From NCBI GenBank assembly GCA_024364735.1, contig JAGFNQ010000187.1, positions 566,980-630,979 of the forward strand: a stretch of 64,000 nucleotides of DNA. The letters are read 5' to 3'. The DNA comes from Boesenbergia rotunda. Taxonomy: Eukaryota; Streptophyta; Magnoliopsida; Zingiberales; Zingiberaceae. The notes under the pieces are model-generated. The model saw only the letters and a program-made list of their open reading frames with translations, made no database searches and was not told where the DNA came from. The position numbers were made by a program, and so were the translations under genes. Below, piece by piece: positions 30,772 to 42,105 of this stretch (its first letter is position 1; each line of letters starts with the position of its first letter).

Positions 30772-31513
30772 AGAAGAAGAGACTTCATCTCCTTCTCTTC
30801 TCCTTCTTTGGGTGTTCGACATCAGTTGGTCTAGAGGAGAAGAAAGTGGTGCTGGTGGTTGGAGAAGAAGGCTTCTCTTGTTTTCTTTTTGGCCGACGGC
30901 AACTAGAGAGGAGGAGGGTGGTGGTCGGTTTGGTCTAGCTTGATGGAGAGACTTGTTTTCTTTTCTTCTTCTACTTCTTCCTCTTCCTCTTCATCCCTTG
31001 TGGCCAGCGCAAGCTAGGAGGAAGAAACTTCCTCTTTTGGCCAGCGGCAACAAGGCCTTGGTGACCGGCAGCAACTCCATTGGAGTCTAGGGTTTCGGCG
31101 CAAGTCAAGGAGGAGAAGAATATGCCTTGGTGACTCTGTTTCTTGGAAGATCGTCACCCACATGACGTCCAAGAAGAGGCTAGGAGATACAATAGAAAAT
31201 CACGAGGTAAACCAGAGGTATACTTCTTGTTTTGGTTCCTTTTACTGCATGTTAATTATTGTCTGTTGTTATTATCATGGACCCTGAAGATAAACACAAA
31301 AACCGGTGATCCATTTATCGTCTATTCCGCGGCTAACCGATTAGATGAGTTAGATTGCTTGAACAACAAGTTTGATCAAGCGGTCACTTGAATCGGTTAG
31401 TACGATGATGAGTTGGTTGCTTGGGTAATTCACCTTCATCCGAATTTGTTTTAATTAATAAAATAGTAATCTGGAGACATGGAGAGGATTCCCATGCGCA
31501 CTCGAAACCAACA
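30772..31513 (+). repeat. Copia B solo LTR, 3' segment
   Basis: It continues the LTR after the J insertion, with CT/GA-rich exon-like sequence, a conserved GACGTCC...ACGAGGTA block shared with 57030-57090, and the CCAACA terminus. Confidence 0.85.
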
Positions 31514-32031
31514 GCTAGGTCCTAGTGATTGAAGCTAGGTGGACGAAGTCATGGTGAGTGAAGCTGGGCAAGAAGTCATGGTCCATGGGACTGAACACGA
31601 AGTCCTGGTCGAGGATCGGGAAACGGAGTCTATGCCAAGCGAGGACTACATACAGAAGTAGAGACGGGTCAAGGATTGGACGGCTCGAGATCCGAGAGTC
31701 TCGCAGGTCGAGAACGAAGTCTTGGTCCAAGGGAACGAGCAAAAGACTTAGTTGAGCGAGGATCATGGGAAGAAGTAGGGATGGGTTGAGGTCGGATGTC
31801 TCGAGATCCAAGTTCTCAGAGGCTGAGAAAATGTCTAACCGGAGGTCTCGATTGGAAAAAGGTAACTTCTCCAGGACGGAGTAGGTTAGGATGCACTCCC
31901 CAAGAAAGGGAACAGTAGCCGTCGGTTCGACCTAGGATTTCATTTGAAATCCAAAGTTAGAACTAGGATTCTTTGTCTTCTTGTTGTATGTTCTGTTGTC
32001 TTGCAGGTACCTGGAGTTGGAGGCAAGATAG
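31514..32031 (+). repeat. 3' LTR of C, segment 3
   Basis: It matches about 5850-6357 of the 5' LTR, including the GTCTAACCGGAGG hairpin block and TTGCAGGTACCTGGAGTTGG. It ends at GATAG, where F inserted. Confidence 0.85.
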
Positions 32032-32422
32032 TGTGGGATCATTTAGAATCAATAGAGGGGGTGAATATCGATAAAAACTTCATATTTGAAAAGAATATTA
32101 TGCAGCAGAAAATTAAATCAATGCTAACACACTTTTTTTTACTTGGTTAGGAGTCTAGAACGGCTCCTACTCCAAGGCCCACGGTCCTTGACCGTTTTTG
32201 TTGGGCAATTCTATATTTCAAAAAATATTACAACAGTTGAAGCACGAATACAGAATTAAAGTTAAGCACTTAAAAACAAATACCGACGACCAGAAAGGAA
32301 TTGAAGAACGGAGCAGCAGGTCGTCGTTCTAGAGCATTGTTGGCGCTTGGAACTCGAGCACGGAGAAAATAGAACTGAGCGCTTGAGTGCTTGAGTTGGA
32401 AGAATTGTTATCTCGAAGCAAG

Positions 32423-32442
32423 GGGGTGAACCCCTTTTTATA
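32423..32442 (-). promoter_or_regulatory. TATA box and GGGGTGAACCCC hairpin, LTR F
   Basis: On the minus strand TATAAAAA is followed by GGGGTTCACCCC. The layout is the same as in C, D and E. Confidence 0.65.
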
Positions 32443-32932
32443 CAGATGTCCAGGGCCCCCCTGTTGATGTAGGGTGCCTGCCATGTAGCGTATCTACGCG
32501 CGTCCTCATCCTCAGACTCGGCCAACGTCTATCCCTTTATCCAGGGCGCCTAGGATGTGTGGGGCACCTAACTGCTCATGGGCACCTCCTATGCTGACGT
32601 GGAGGATCAACTTCACAAACTTCTGGAATCACCCATCTGGGGCGCCTGTGTCAATACAGGCGCCTAAGTCCTCTCAGGTGCCTGGGATGCAGAACTTCAA
32701 TCCTCTTGTTCCTGCAACCTGGGTTAGTTCCAGAGCAGCAGTAATAGTAAAATAGAATATAAATAACAGTCTGCGCTGTCTTAGTTTTGACTTTGGGATT
32801 TCGAAATGGAACCCTTGGTCGAACCGATGCCTAATTTTCCCTCCTCCGGGGAACGCATCCTCGCCTACTCCTCTTAGGAGAAGTTACCTTTTGCCAACTG
32901 GCTCCTTCGGTTGGACTTTTGCCCGATCTTCA

Positions 32933-33150
32933 GGACTTCGGTGCCCAGTCCACGACCAGGACTTATTGCCCAACCCTCGGTCAGGTCTTCGGTGCCCAGT
33001 CCACGACTAGGACTTATTGTCCAACCCTCGGTCAGGACTTTGTGCCCAGTCCACGACTAGGACTTATTGCCTAACCCTCGGTCAGGTCTTTGGTGCCCAG
33101 CCCTCGGCCAGGACTTATTCCCCAATTCCTCGAACCAGGACATCATGCAT
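32933..33150 (-). repeat. GTGCCCAGTCCACGACCAGG minisatellite in LTR F
   Basis: About seven units of 27-36 bp carry ACTTATTGCCCAACCCTCGG. They are the same kind as in D but with different unit order. Confidence 0.85.
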
Positions 33151-33271
33151 AGCTTACCTAGGACTTTTCCTGCACACTTAACAGATTCATTAAATCACAA
33201 CATAACCTTATCTTATGAACCCTTTGCCATTATCAAAACCCAGGTTCGATCTTGTGCTTCTGACACCAACA

Positions 33272-33288
33272 ATCTCCCCCTTTTTGAT
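33272..33288 (-). other. Polypurine tract of F
   Basis: The plus strand shows ATCTCCCCCTTTTTGAT, the reverse of AAAAAGGGGGAGAT, next to the LTR. Confidence 0.85.
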
Positions 33289-34477
33289 TAATGGCAACCT
33301 AGTTCAAAAGTTAAGTTAAAAACAAAAATAAACAGTTATTTCAAACAGACATATTAATTTTTCCTCTCTTTCCCCTTAAAAATTATTTTCGAACAACATG
33401 CACTTAGCTCCCCCTGAATTAGAGATTCTCCCCCTGAAGCTTTCAAAGATATGCAATTTTTCAAAAAGATTAAGTGTATATTTTTTTTTAAGGAAAAAGT
33501 AAAAGTCCTTTTTTTAAAAAAAAAATAAGCGAACTTTGACAAAGTTACTTCTGCAAAACATTTGAAGTTGGAAAAAGTTAATACACCTTTTGGAAAAATT
33601 TTAATTTTTTCTTTTAAATGGGGATTTTAACTTTTTTTACTTGTAACCAAAAAGTTTCTACACATTAAAAATTTCTGTACTTTATAAATTTTATACTTTA
33701 AAAAAATTTGCAAACAATAAATTTCTGTGCTTAAACAATTTTGCACTTTAAAAATTTGCACTTAAAACATTTTTGGAAAATAACTTTTGCTCTTAAAAAA
33801 AAATTTTGCACTTTAAAAAAAAATTTTGCACTTAAGAAAAAAATTTTAACTTTAATTTTTCTCACTTAAGAAAATTTTAACTTTACTTTTTCTCACTCTC
33901 CCCCTTTGCCATATATCAAAAAATACTAGATGTAAAAATATTGTGTATCAGAGCCAGTTTATTTTGTAGAATTTTAAACACATATTGAACCAATTCTAGT
34001 GAATCTAAGCCAAAAAAACAAACTACTTACTCACTGTTTATATAACAGTAGCTTTCACTAGGGTTAGTCAAGTTAAGTGATCTGATCAAGTTAGATTTTC
34101 TAATCTTGAACACTTAGCTTGATTGTTGTTCAAATGTATTTATCGCCCCAACTGCTCTTGATGCACTGACTTAATGCATATTGAGTCAAGACATAGACCT
34201 AAGCATCTCAACCCAGTCTAGGTTATCAATCAAGGTGTCCTAATGTGCTTGTGAGATGTTGATTTCTAGATCTATAGGAGCATGCAATTCTAGGGTTAAA
34301 TCCTAGGCTAAGTCCATTGTGTATAAAACCCTAGTTTTAAAAGGGGTAATTTTTCAAAATATCTAAGTTGAAAAACAAAGAATTTTAAAATTCAAACTTG
34401 ATAAGAAAAATGAATTTTCGAAACATATGCAATACTAATTTTGGAAAAAAAATTGAAAAACATAAATGATAACAATC
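33289..34477 (-). other. Non-coding 3' region of F
   Basis: It lies between the end of RNase H and the polypurine tract. 33580-33900 is made of degenerate TTTTGCACTTTAAAAATT and CTCACTTAAG words. No reading frame is recognised. It corresponds in position to the AT-rich interiors of C, D and E. Confidence 0.6.
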
Positions 34478-35152
34478 TTATTCTACTAAGCACAACCCTA
34501 ACTGCCTTCTTAGTAAGCTAAATTCAGACTCAGGTAAGGGTTTGGTAAAGATGTCAACTAAATTAGATTTTGAGTCCACATGTGTATGTATTATTTCGCC
34601 CCTAGCTACGTGATCCCTAACAAAATGATGTTTTACTTCAATGTGTTTGGTTCGAGAGTGATGAATAGGGTTTTTCGTGAGGTTAATCGAGCTTATGTTG
34701 TCAATGAATACTTTAGTTTGGGTATAGTCTAGTTGCAAATCCTTAAGGGTGTGCATCATTCATAAAAGTCGTGCTACACACTCTCCTAGGGCAAGATACT
34801 CTGCTTCAGTTGTGGATAATGCAACACAGTGTGCTTTCTGCTGCACTAGCAGACTAGACTGTGTCCTAATAATTGACAACTCCCACTTGTACTTTTTCTA
34901 TCTAGTTTGCAACCAACATAGTCTGAGTCAGAGTATCCTAATAATTCAAAGTTAGAGGTCCTAGGATACCAAATACCTACATTTAGGGCGCCATTTATGT
35001 ACCTAAGGATTCTTTTTAGGAAAGCCAGGTGAGACTCCTTAACACAGGTTTGGTATCTCATGCACATTCCTACTACAAATAGGATATCAGGTCTACTAGC
35101 AGTTAGGTATAGTAAACTACCTATCATACTTCTATACAGTTTTAGATCAACT
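34478..35152 (-). pseudogene. F RNase H and RT end (SIRE-like Copia pol)
   Basis: The minus strand reads, in order: MIGSLLYLTASRPDILF (end of RT), GYSDSDYVGCKLDRKSTSG (start of RNase H), a frameshifted middle with ALSTTEAEYLA, then TKHIEVKHHFVRDHV and VDIFTKPLPE, ending at LCLVE and a stop. These are standard Copia RT/RNase H landmarks, worded as in plant SIRE elements. The middle contains a frameshift and one stop. Confidence 0.88.
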
Positions 35153-37475
35153 TGTTAGTGATATGAGAGAAGTGTCCTAAGGCAATCGCCTTATGATTGT
35201 AAACATTTATTTCAATAAATGAAAATTCACTATTTGAGTATACATGTTTGTGTATTTGATTGGGATCTTAAACTCATTTACTGAATGTCTGCAATACAAT
35301 TCACAGCATGAGAGAATTTGTGATGGAATCACAACTAGTGATTATCTCTACATGTGCAATTGTGAAGTATTGAAAATATCCCTAGTCGATGAATTGATAA
35401 ATACGGACTCTGTCAATTCTATTGAGACTAGCATGAGTTATTCTCTAATCAGCTGATTCTCACTGGCTGGTGACATTGGGATGTCCGGAGATAAACGTGG
35501 ATGCTAGTTAAGGGAACTAGTTCATTAGAGTGACTGACTGTAAAACTTCATATGGTAATCTACATATAGATATGTCAATGAAAGTTATTACTGCAGCTTA
35601 AGTGCGATGTTTCTTTGACTTGCGGTGTTCAAGTCATCTTGGTCATGGAGACTTATACTTTAACATCTTAAGCAAGCATCTCCAAGGAGGTGTGGACCCA
35701 GGATGGTTGGGTATAAGCCGAAGTGCCCGAAGATGTTTGAACAGCCTACAAAGGATTCACCACTCCTTGCGAGGAGATGTATACCCAGGCCTATCGTCGG
35801 ATTGTTACTCAAAGCCTCTGGCCAGAGCATGTCATGTTTAGAGTATGAGTCTCTTAAATACATGAGAGTAATTAGAAATTCAAAGGACGAGAAAGACACT
35901 ACTTGGGCTAGGTGTGACATAGTCAGCCTAGTGGGGACTGACACACACAGACCATGTCCTGAACCAAGTGGGTATAAGATAGTGAAGGGAATGAGGCACG
36001 ATTCATTCGAGCTGCTGAAGGGTTTCAGAATTATTTCTGAGGTCAACCGTTGATCTTTCGATTAATTGGGGGTCATGATGTACTACTAGGTGCCACTCAT
36101 GATCGTTCTATAATTGGTTAATTATAGACGGCCAACATAAATCGAAAGCCTATTTAGTCACACGTACTACGAGTAATCCGAGGGATTTAAAACGAGTTGA
36201 AAATTGGATTTTCCGATCAAGAGAAATAAGTCGAATCTGAATTTATCAGAAGCGCAACGGAAGCTTAAAATGGCTAAGTCTTTTGAAGGCTTATTGGGCG
36301 AATTAAATGAGTTTAATTCGCGAGGGATTGGCTTGGTGTGGCCGGCCAAAGAGGGTGCCCACCCTCTTTGGTTTGGCTGGCCACTACAAGGAGAGAAAAC
36401 TAATTTATTTGGTTTATTTTATAAAATAAATCAAGCGCGATTTGTTTTATAAAATTATGGATAAATAAATCAATATAAAGAAATTTATATAAAGAGATTT
36501 ATATAAAGAAATTTATATAAAGAAATTTATATAAAAAATTTATATAAAGAAATTTATTCTTTTTATGGAAATTTAAAATGAACCATGGATCGGTTTATTT
36601 TAATTTTATAAAATCAATTATGAATTGATTTTTCCATAATAAGAAAAAATTTATAAATTTCTTGTAAATTTTATTCCATAATAAAAGGAGAGATGTATTT
36701 GTTTTATTATAAAGTTAGTTATAATAAAACTTGGCATAAACGGAATAATTCATAAGAAAATTTATAGGATAAATTTCTTATGAAAAATTCCGTTAAAGGG
36801 GAGACTTGGCAAGGGAGAGGCTACTATATAAAGGAACCAAGGCTAGGCTTGAATTCCTTAATTGAGTAATCAAGAGATCTAGTAGCTCTCTCCCTCTCTT
36901 ATTCTCTCCCTCTCCTTCTCTCCTCCTCCAAGGGCCGGCGCCCCCCCCCCTCCTCATCCTAGGGCCGGCGCACACCCCTCCTAGGGTCGGTGCACCCTAG
37001 GGTTACCGTGAGTTGTCTCCACCAAGTAGGTGCCAAAGAAGAAGAAGAAGCGGGTCACAACTCCTTCCTTCGCGGAATCTTGATTCTGTTATTTGGTGGT
37101 TAGTCTTCCATCTCTTTCTCTTGAAATTCTAGTTGTGGTTTTGGAGAATCTAGTAGTTCTCGTCGGCACAAAACTCGTGGCTTTGCGAAGTCATCCCGAA
37201 GAGAACTCGGCGTGGACGCGAATAGAGGCGAAGCTTCCAAGGGACGGTACGGTTGGATCTCGTCCCTTACTTCGAGTTACGAGAGGTACTAAGTAGATTA
37301 GTTTACTTTCCCGCAAAATTTTAATTTATGATTATGTCCACACATCATAAGGTTGCATGCTAGATACGTGGTTAAAAATAATTTGAGAAATTATTTATGC
37401 TAATTCTTCCGCTGCACGTAAAATTTTAAAAATTTACGAACCCGTATCCTTGTCAACATGCACCCGGTCCCAAAA
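35153..37475 (+). repeat. 5' LTR of Copia A2
   Basis: It is 2323 bp, TGTTAGTGATATGAG to CCCGGTCCCAAAA (last bases mutated from CAACA). It has a GTTTATATAAAGAAATTTAT-like minisatellite at 36475-36552 that is shorter in A1 and A3. Confidence 0.92.
36823..36832 (+). promoter_or_regulatory. TATA box of Copia A2 LTR
   Basis: ACTATATAAAGGAACC is at the same place as in A1 and A3. Confidence 0.65.
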
Positions 37476-37476
37476 A

Positions 37477-37491
37477 TGGTATCAGAGCCGG
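37477..37491 (+). other. Primer-binding site of A2
   Basis: TGGTATCAGAGCCGG matches initiator tRNA-Met over 13 bases. Confidence 0.92.
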
Positions 37492-39156
37492 TTAGTGTTC
37501 GACATAATCATATAATTGTTTTGCGGAAAACTTTGTCATGATCTCAATTTTGGAAAATTTTCCAATTATGGAAACTTTCCAATTATGATAATTATTAGAT
37601 TTAGGAATTTCAAAGTTTGGAAATCCTCATGAAATTTCGCAAACTTTTGAAATATCCTAGTTTCTGAAATTTTATGATAATTGTGAAAACTTCCCATCTT
37701 TGGAAACTTTCCAATTTTGGAAATTTCCTATTTTGGAAATTTTCTAATTTTGGAAATATGTAAGTTTTCTTTGTACCAGAAACTTACAATTATTCTGAAA
37801 ACCTATTATGAAATCTCGCGATTTTGGGCACTTTCTTTCAAGAAAGTCTAGACAAATTCATGGATCATTAATTGACAATTAAATTTGAATTGGTTTTAAA
37901 TTATTAACAAAATTCTTTATTTTGGATTGAGACTCGGGGAGCCGTCCAATTTAAAGGTAGTTGTTGTAATTTAATTTCCCATTTTGAATAAAATTGTCAT
38001 GATTGATTTGGTTACGCCTCGGGGAGCGGACCAAATTGGATTTACGACAAATTACTTTTCTTTGGGTATCTGAGCCTCGGGGAGCCACCCTTAGAAAATA
38101 ATTTGTTGTAATTAATTAATCCATGAATAAAATATGTGATCAAATTTTGGAAATTTGATTTAAGAGGTGATGCTCTACATATTGTTGTCTCCAAAATTAA
38201 TTAGGAAAATGGTTTCCTATAGAGTTTTCTTAAATGAGATTTTCATGAAAATAATATGTGGTTGAATTAAGGGAATTTGTCTCTTAATTTAATAAGATTT
38301 GATTTAGAGAAATCAAAGTCTTAAACATATTATTTCCGAAATTGATTATGACAATTTAGGAAATTGTTTCCCAAAACTATTCCTTAAATAAAGTATGAAA
38401 TTAGAATTAGGAAATCCGATTCCTAATTCAATTAATGAGACTTGATAAATTAAGTCACATACATACTTTATTAAGGAAATCGTTAGTCATGACATAATTA
38501 CATGTCATGAATGTGCTTAAAAAGGAAAGGATGAGACCCAAAACCCCTTACAAAATATTAAGGCCAACACCTTCCATTAATATGGTTAGAATCGGAGTTT
38601 TGTTTCTCGTTTGGGTTGATGGACACATCCATGCCCGACTTGAACCTCAACATGTTCAAACCATGGAATTAGTTTATGATTAATATAGTTGGAGTCAGAG
38701 GTCAATCCTTAGTTTTGGTTGTTGGACACATCCAAGCCTGACTAAACGGTTGAATGAGCTCCAACCATATTAAAACTATTTCTTGATTAATGGGTCAGCC
38801 TTAAGCTTGGAGCATCGATTTGTTGTGCCACAGCCAAGGTCGATGTAAAGAGAGGTGTAGTTGGGTGCTATGTATAATGTTGCATACTTGTTAATAAGTT
38901 AACAACCCAATGATTTATGCAAACATTCAATTACTTGATAGCATAAAGTGATAGTTACATATATGTGATATGTAATCGGTATAATTACCTACCTTCATAG
39001 CTAAGAAAAACTTGATGGCCACAGCCATGGTTGTTCTTATCTATGGTTGGATATCAACCTATTTGGAGATGTTCCTACGATCTCCCGAATTGATAAGAAG
39101 GGTTATTCAATTTGAAAAAATAAATAGTATTTTATTAATGTATGTTGATACATTCT
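37492..39156 (+). other. Leader of Copia A2
   Basis: This non-coding leader closely matches 61742-63375 of A3. 37545-37760 is a degenerate TTTTGGAAATTTTCC repeat. Three GCCTCGGGGAGC hairpins lie at 37923-38098. It ends at CATTCT, where the chromovirus LTR begins; A3 shows that gag would start about 65 bp further on. Confidence 0.75.
37923..38098 (+). repeat. Three GCCTCGGGGAGC hairpins in A2 leader
   Basis: Unit one pairs TTGGA with TCCAA (core mutated to GACTC), unit two ATTTGGT with ACCAAAT, and unit three GGGT with ACCC. Each encloses the same core. Confidence 0.75.
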
Positions 39157-40104
39157 TGTAGCGACCCGCCTTCTTACTACCTTAGACGGATCGTTACTTT
39201 TCTCCACTTCTCTACTTTTGATACATGACTGAAAATACGGAAATCTTTTTTTTTTTAAACTTTAAAATTCATCTAACAATTATATTCTAACTTAAGCAAT
39301 CATGCATGATAACATATCACACTTTCTATCTCAAAACTCGTAGTTGATACTCATTGAAACAAGCCTCACCCAACACAAACTGCCCGTACCAGTCGACTGA
39401 TGACGTGGCAGTCGACTGATACGCCTATGAGCAGTTTTACAGGTTTTCGGCAGTTGCTTTAACTCTCCACCAAACCTAATATTTCGAGCCATATGCAATC
39501 ATGACACCATTTCTACACTCTATGACAGTTTCCTAAACAATTTAGCCAATCAAACGAATCCATAAACTTGAATTTAAAACTTTTATGGAAGAAAATAAAC
39601 TAAACAAGTTTATATAAGCTTTAACAATAGAGTTTGTACCAATCTTGACTTCTAACCATTTAAACTCATCATACAAAGTTCTATAACATCACTAAGGCAT
39701 TATGGAATGAGAAAGCAACTTTTCTAAACATACTTAAGCAATAAAAACTTGATTCGAAAGGGAAATTGATACTATCTTGGCACAAACACCTTTTTCTCTA
39801 ACAAAGTATCAATATCTTTAACTACTCACTTTTCTACTTATCCAATGCAAACATAAGAATACGTATGCTAAATGAAATGACAAGGAATCTTTACTCTAAG
39901 AAATTGAGCATGTAAAACTATCCAAAACTCAAATACTCTATAATCTCCATAAGCAAGAACTTGAAATTTGAATAAACTTAAACATTGCAATTCAAATAAC
40001 TAAATTGTCTTGTGCCTAAGATCTCTCCATAATCAGCCACCACACACACTTTGCTCAGCACCGCCTCGTCGCCTTCCTTCAGAATTGCTTGCCTTTACCT
40101 TTAT

Positions 40105-40902
40105 CTGCAGCAAGAGGAAAATGCAACTAGTAAGCAAAAAGCTTAGTAAGTACTATCTAGCTCACAGAAACTCGAAATATGCAAACATGCTTCTAGATCA
40201 AACTGAACATCATATGAGATACTAATATGCTTGAAAGAAAACTAAGGACATGTATAACTCAAAACATGCATACTCAAGCAATAAATAATCTCAATTTACT
40301 TTTCTTGGCTCAACTTGAAACTTTAGCTATTCTTTAACTTTTGAAAACTTTCTTAAATTTTCGAATACTTTGCTAAAGCATATACTTGAAAATAATAATC
40401 ACTTGGATCCACTGAAGACGTAAGTACCATCTGATGCGCGTTCCCTAAAAGGTTGGGGTAGCGAGCCACCAATCCTAATAGAGCAGACCTTGGTCTACCA
40501 GGGCCAAGACCTTGGAATTGGACACTTGGATTTCTTTAACGACGCCCTTGGACGCCGGGTACTGGCCTTAGAAAATAAAATAGCTTTTCTTTCTTTTCTT
40601 TCTTATCTGTAAATGCCTTGGCATTTTCTGGAGCACCTTGCGTGCTAAAATCCCTAAGTCTTGACTTTTGAGGATTTTCTTAAGGCCTTGGCCTTTTCTT
40701 TTCTTATCTTTATCTTCTTTTCTTTTCTCATAACTTTCTTGGCCCTAAACTCACATAGGGTGCTTATCAAACATATACAAGCATATAAGAAACTAAGATC
40801 ACATGCAAAAACTAAAGCAAAAAGGAAAAATTCTCTTTTAAAAACTTTTAAAGGAAATTCTCGCGGTAAAACCGCCTCTTACTGCAGGTGAGCAGTACTT
40901 AC
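40105..40902 (-). other. Candidate intron in the chromovirus LTR within A2
   Basis: On the minus strand the donor is ATCAAT|GTAAGTAC, the branch region TACTTACTAAGC and the acceptor TTGCTGCAG|ATAAAGG, 798 nt apart. Confidence 0.5.
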
Positions 40903-41238
40903 ATTGATATCTTGGACTTACAACCAAGATTGATGTCTAGAGCTCGGGAGAAACTTGAGATCTCGGAGAATTCTTCACGTCTACGCGTTCCTCTCGTCGC
41001 GGGGATCCCGAATATAGAATTATCTCTTGGAGAAGGGTCTCGGCCGGCCCTCTTGGCTTGGTGTTGGTGTCGCCCAAGAGAGGAGAGGGAGAGAAGGGGT
41101 CGGCGCAACTTGGGAGAGGGAGAGGGTTTGAGAGAAAATAAAACTTCTCTCTTTAATTAGCTATTTATACTTAAGGGGCGGATTAACTTAACTACAGCTT
41201 AAATATAGGTCTCCCCTTCCTTTTCTGTGCTTGATACC

Positions 41239-41310
41239 TAGCCCAGCTGGTCGCGCGCTCCCTTGGTCTCGTGGTGGTCGCGGGTTCGAGCGCCGGCTGC
41301 CCCTTAGTGA
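41239..41310 (+). ncRNA. tRNA-like module, antisense in chromovirus LTR
   Basis: TAGCCCAGCTGG resembles an A box and GGTTCGAGC a B box 44 bases later. A module with the same spacing lies at 46676-46729. It is probably a tRNA or SINE fossil; a full cloverleaf was not established. Confidence 0.4.
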
Positions 41311-41492
41311 ATTTTCCTTTTTTGGCTTTCTTTTTCCTTTTTCTTTTTCTTTTTCCAAAAATACCAAACGGACTCGGAAAATTCCATAAAAATACTCTAA
41401 AAATTCCTAAAAATATCTAGAATATTTCTAAACCATTTCTAAATAATTCTAAGGACTTTAAGAACTAAAAATGGAAATTTTGGGGCGTTACA

Positions 41493-41617
41493 ATCCCCCA
41501 TACCTTATAAAAAGTTCGTCCTCGAACTTAGAATAATTCTGGATATCTCTCTCTCATGCTGTCCTCACGTTCCCAAGTAGCCTCTTCATGCTTTTGATTC
41601 TGCCAGATGACCTTCAT
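41493..41617 (-). pseudogene. Chromodomain-like end of chromovirus pol
   Basis: The minus strand reads KVIWQNQKHEEATWEREDSM and ends ELF with a stop, the counterpart of the J tail at 28760-28847. The rest of pol is cut off at the join to Copia A sequence at 41617/41618. Confidence 0.88.
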
Positions 41618-41875
41618 GCGAATAGAGGCGAAGCTTCCAAGGGACGCTACGGTTGGATCTCGTCCCTTACTTTGAGTTACGAGAGGTACTAAGTAAATTA
41701 GTTTACTTTCCCACAAAATTTTAATTTATGATTATGTCCACACATCATAAGGTTGCATGCTAGATACGTGGTTAAAAATAATTTGAGAAATTATTTATGC
41801 TAATTCTTCCGCTGCACGTAAAATTTTAAAAATTTACGAACTCATATCCTTGTCAACATACACCCGGTCCCAACA
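41618..41875 (+). repeat. 3' LTR remnant of Copia A2
   Basis: It matches 37214-37475 (GCGAATAGAGGCGAAGC to CCCGGTCCCAACA) and is followed by the CAACT duplication. Confidence 0.9.
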
Positions 41876-42105
41876 CAACTGACTTACCATCAGGGTCATT
41901 GTCTATTTTGGCATTTGTGGCCATGGGAGTACCTAAATTATTAGAGTTTTCCATTTTGAATTTCTTGATCAATTCTTTTGCATATTTGGGCAGATGAACA
42001 TAGTTACCATCCCTGATTTGTTTTATTTAGAGACCTAGGAAAATGGTTAGCTCACCTACTAGGTTCATTTCAAAGTCACTCTGCATTTCAACCTCGCCTT
42101 CTAAG
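41876..42105 (-). pseudogene. F RT segment upstream of A2
   Basis: The minus strand reads EMQSDFEMNLVGELTIFLGL, a stop, IKQIRDGNYVHLPKYAKELI and GTPMATNAKIDND, the Copia RT thumb/connection. It joins 34478-35152 across A2. It breaks off near 42105, where the leader of an H-family element starts. Confidence 0.85.

Larger units (their letters stand above)
19436..31513 (+). mobile_element. Solo LTR of Copia family B, split by element J
   Basis: The two parts 19436-20456 and 30772-31513 make one LTR of about 1.76 kb, starting TGTTAAGATGTATAC and ending GAAACCAACA. The flanks are TCTAG and GCTAG (31514-31518), a duplication with one mismatch. Reverse-strand relatives are the LTRs of element H, and a plus-strand relative is 55597-57386. 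It has no internal region, so it is a recombination product. Confidence 0.85.
5215..32031 (+). mobile_element. Element C: SIRE-like non-autonomous Copia-type element with nested insertions
   Basis: This spans the visible part of C: 5' LTR (5215-7075), internal region (7076-11100), and a 3' LTR split into 11101-11260, 18991-19435 and 31519-32031 by three later insertions. The last ~700 bp of the 3' LTR lie beyond the F insertion and are not seen. The internal region is only 4.0 kb and encodes a broken gag zinc-knuckle segment but no protease, integrase, RT or RNase H. It is therefore a gag-remnant, non-autonomous element. The CAAAAAGGGGGAGAT tract and TGTTGGTGC LTR start are typical of plant SIRE/Maximus Copia elements; lineage is inferred from these. 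The 5-bp sequence before it is ATCTC (5210-5214). Confidence 0.8.
32032..33271 (-). repeat. 3' LTR of F
   Basis: It runs TGTGGGATC to GACACCAACA on the plus strand, 1240 bp. In minus orientation its TATA box is 32435-32442 with GGGGTGAACCCC beside it. A perfect hairpin GGCGCCTGT-N6-ACAGGCGCC is at 32641-32664, a CCAACTGG/CCGGTTGG-like block near 32899-32918, and a GTGCCCAGTCCACGACCAGG minisatellite at 32933-33150. Confidence 0.88.
39157..41617 (-). mobile_element. Chromovirus fragment inside Copia A2 (LTR plus pol end)
   Basis: A complete minus-strand LTR (39157-41492, 2336 bp; TGTAACGCC start and GGTCGCTACA end on the minus strand) is followed by a polypurine-like ATGGGGGAT and the last 125 bp of pol. 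The LTR has the shared parts: candidate intron 40105-40902, AGACC-TT-GGTCT and AAGGCC-TT-GGCCTT hairpins (40480-40700), two CAGTCGACTG copies (39389-39418) and a tRNA-like module at 41239-41291. Confidence 0.88.
35153..41875 (+). mobile_element. Copia A2, gutted by a chromovirus fragment
   Basis: A complete 5' LTR, primer-binding site and 1.7 kb of leader are followed by a minus-strand chromovirus piece and only the last 258 bp of a 3' LTR. The outer ends are flanked by perfect CAACT duplications (35148-35152 and 41876-41880) inside the RT gene of F, so both termini belong to one insertion. All coding sequence is gone. Confidence 0.88.
32032..42105 (-). mobile_element. Element F: SIRE-like, minus strand, 5' part lost
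   Basis: From its 3' end, F has an LTR (32032-33271), polypurine tract, a non-coding region and the RNase H and RT coding end. Copia A2 then interrupts it (35153-41875), and RT resumes at 41876-42105. Gag, protease, integrase and the 5' LTR are missing because the sequence switches to element H near 42105. Confidence 0.85.

Noticed and set aside
32262..32525. Minus-strand frame of 87 codons
   Set aside because: It sits in the R/U5 part of the F LTR and has no domain; it arises from LTR sequence.
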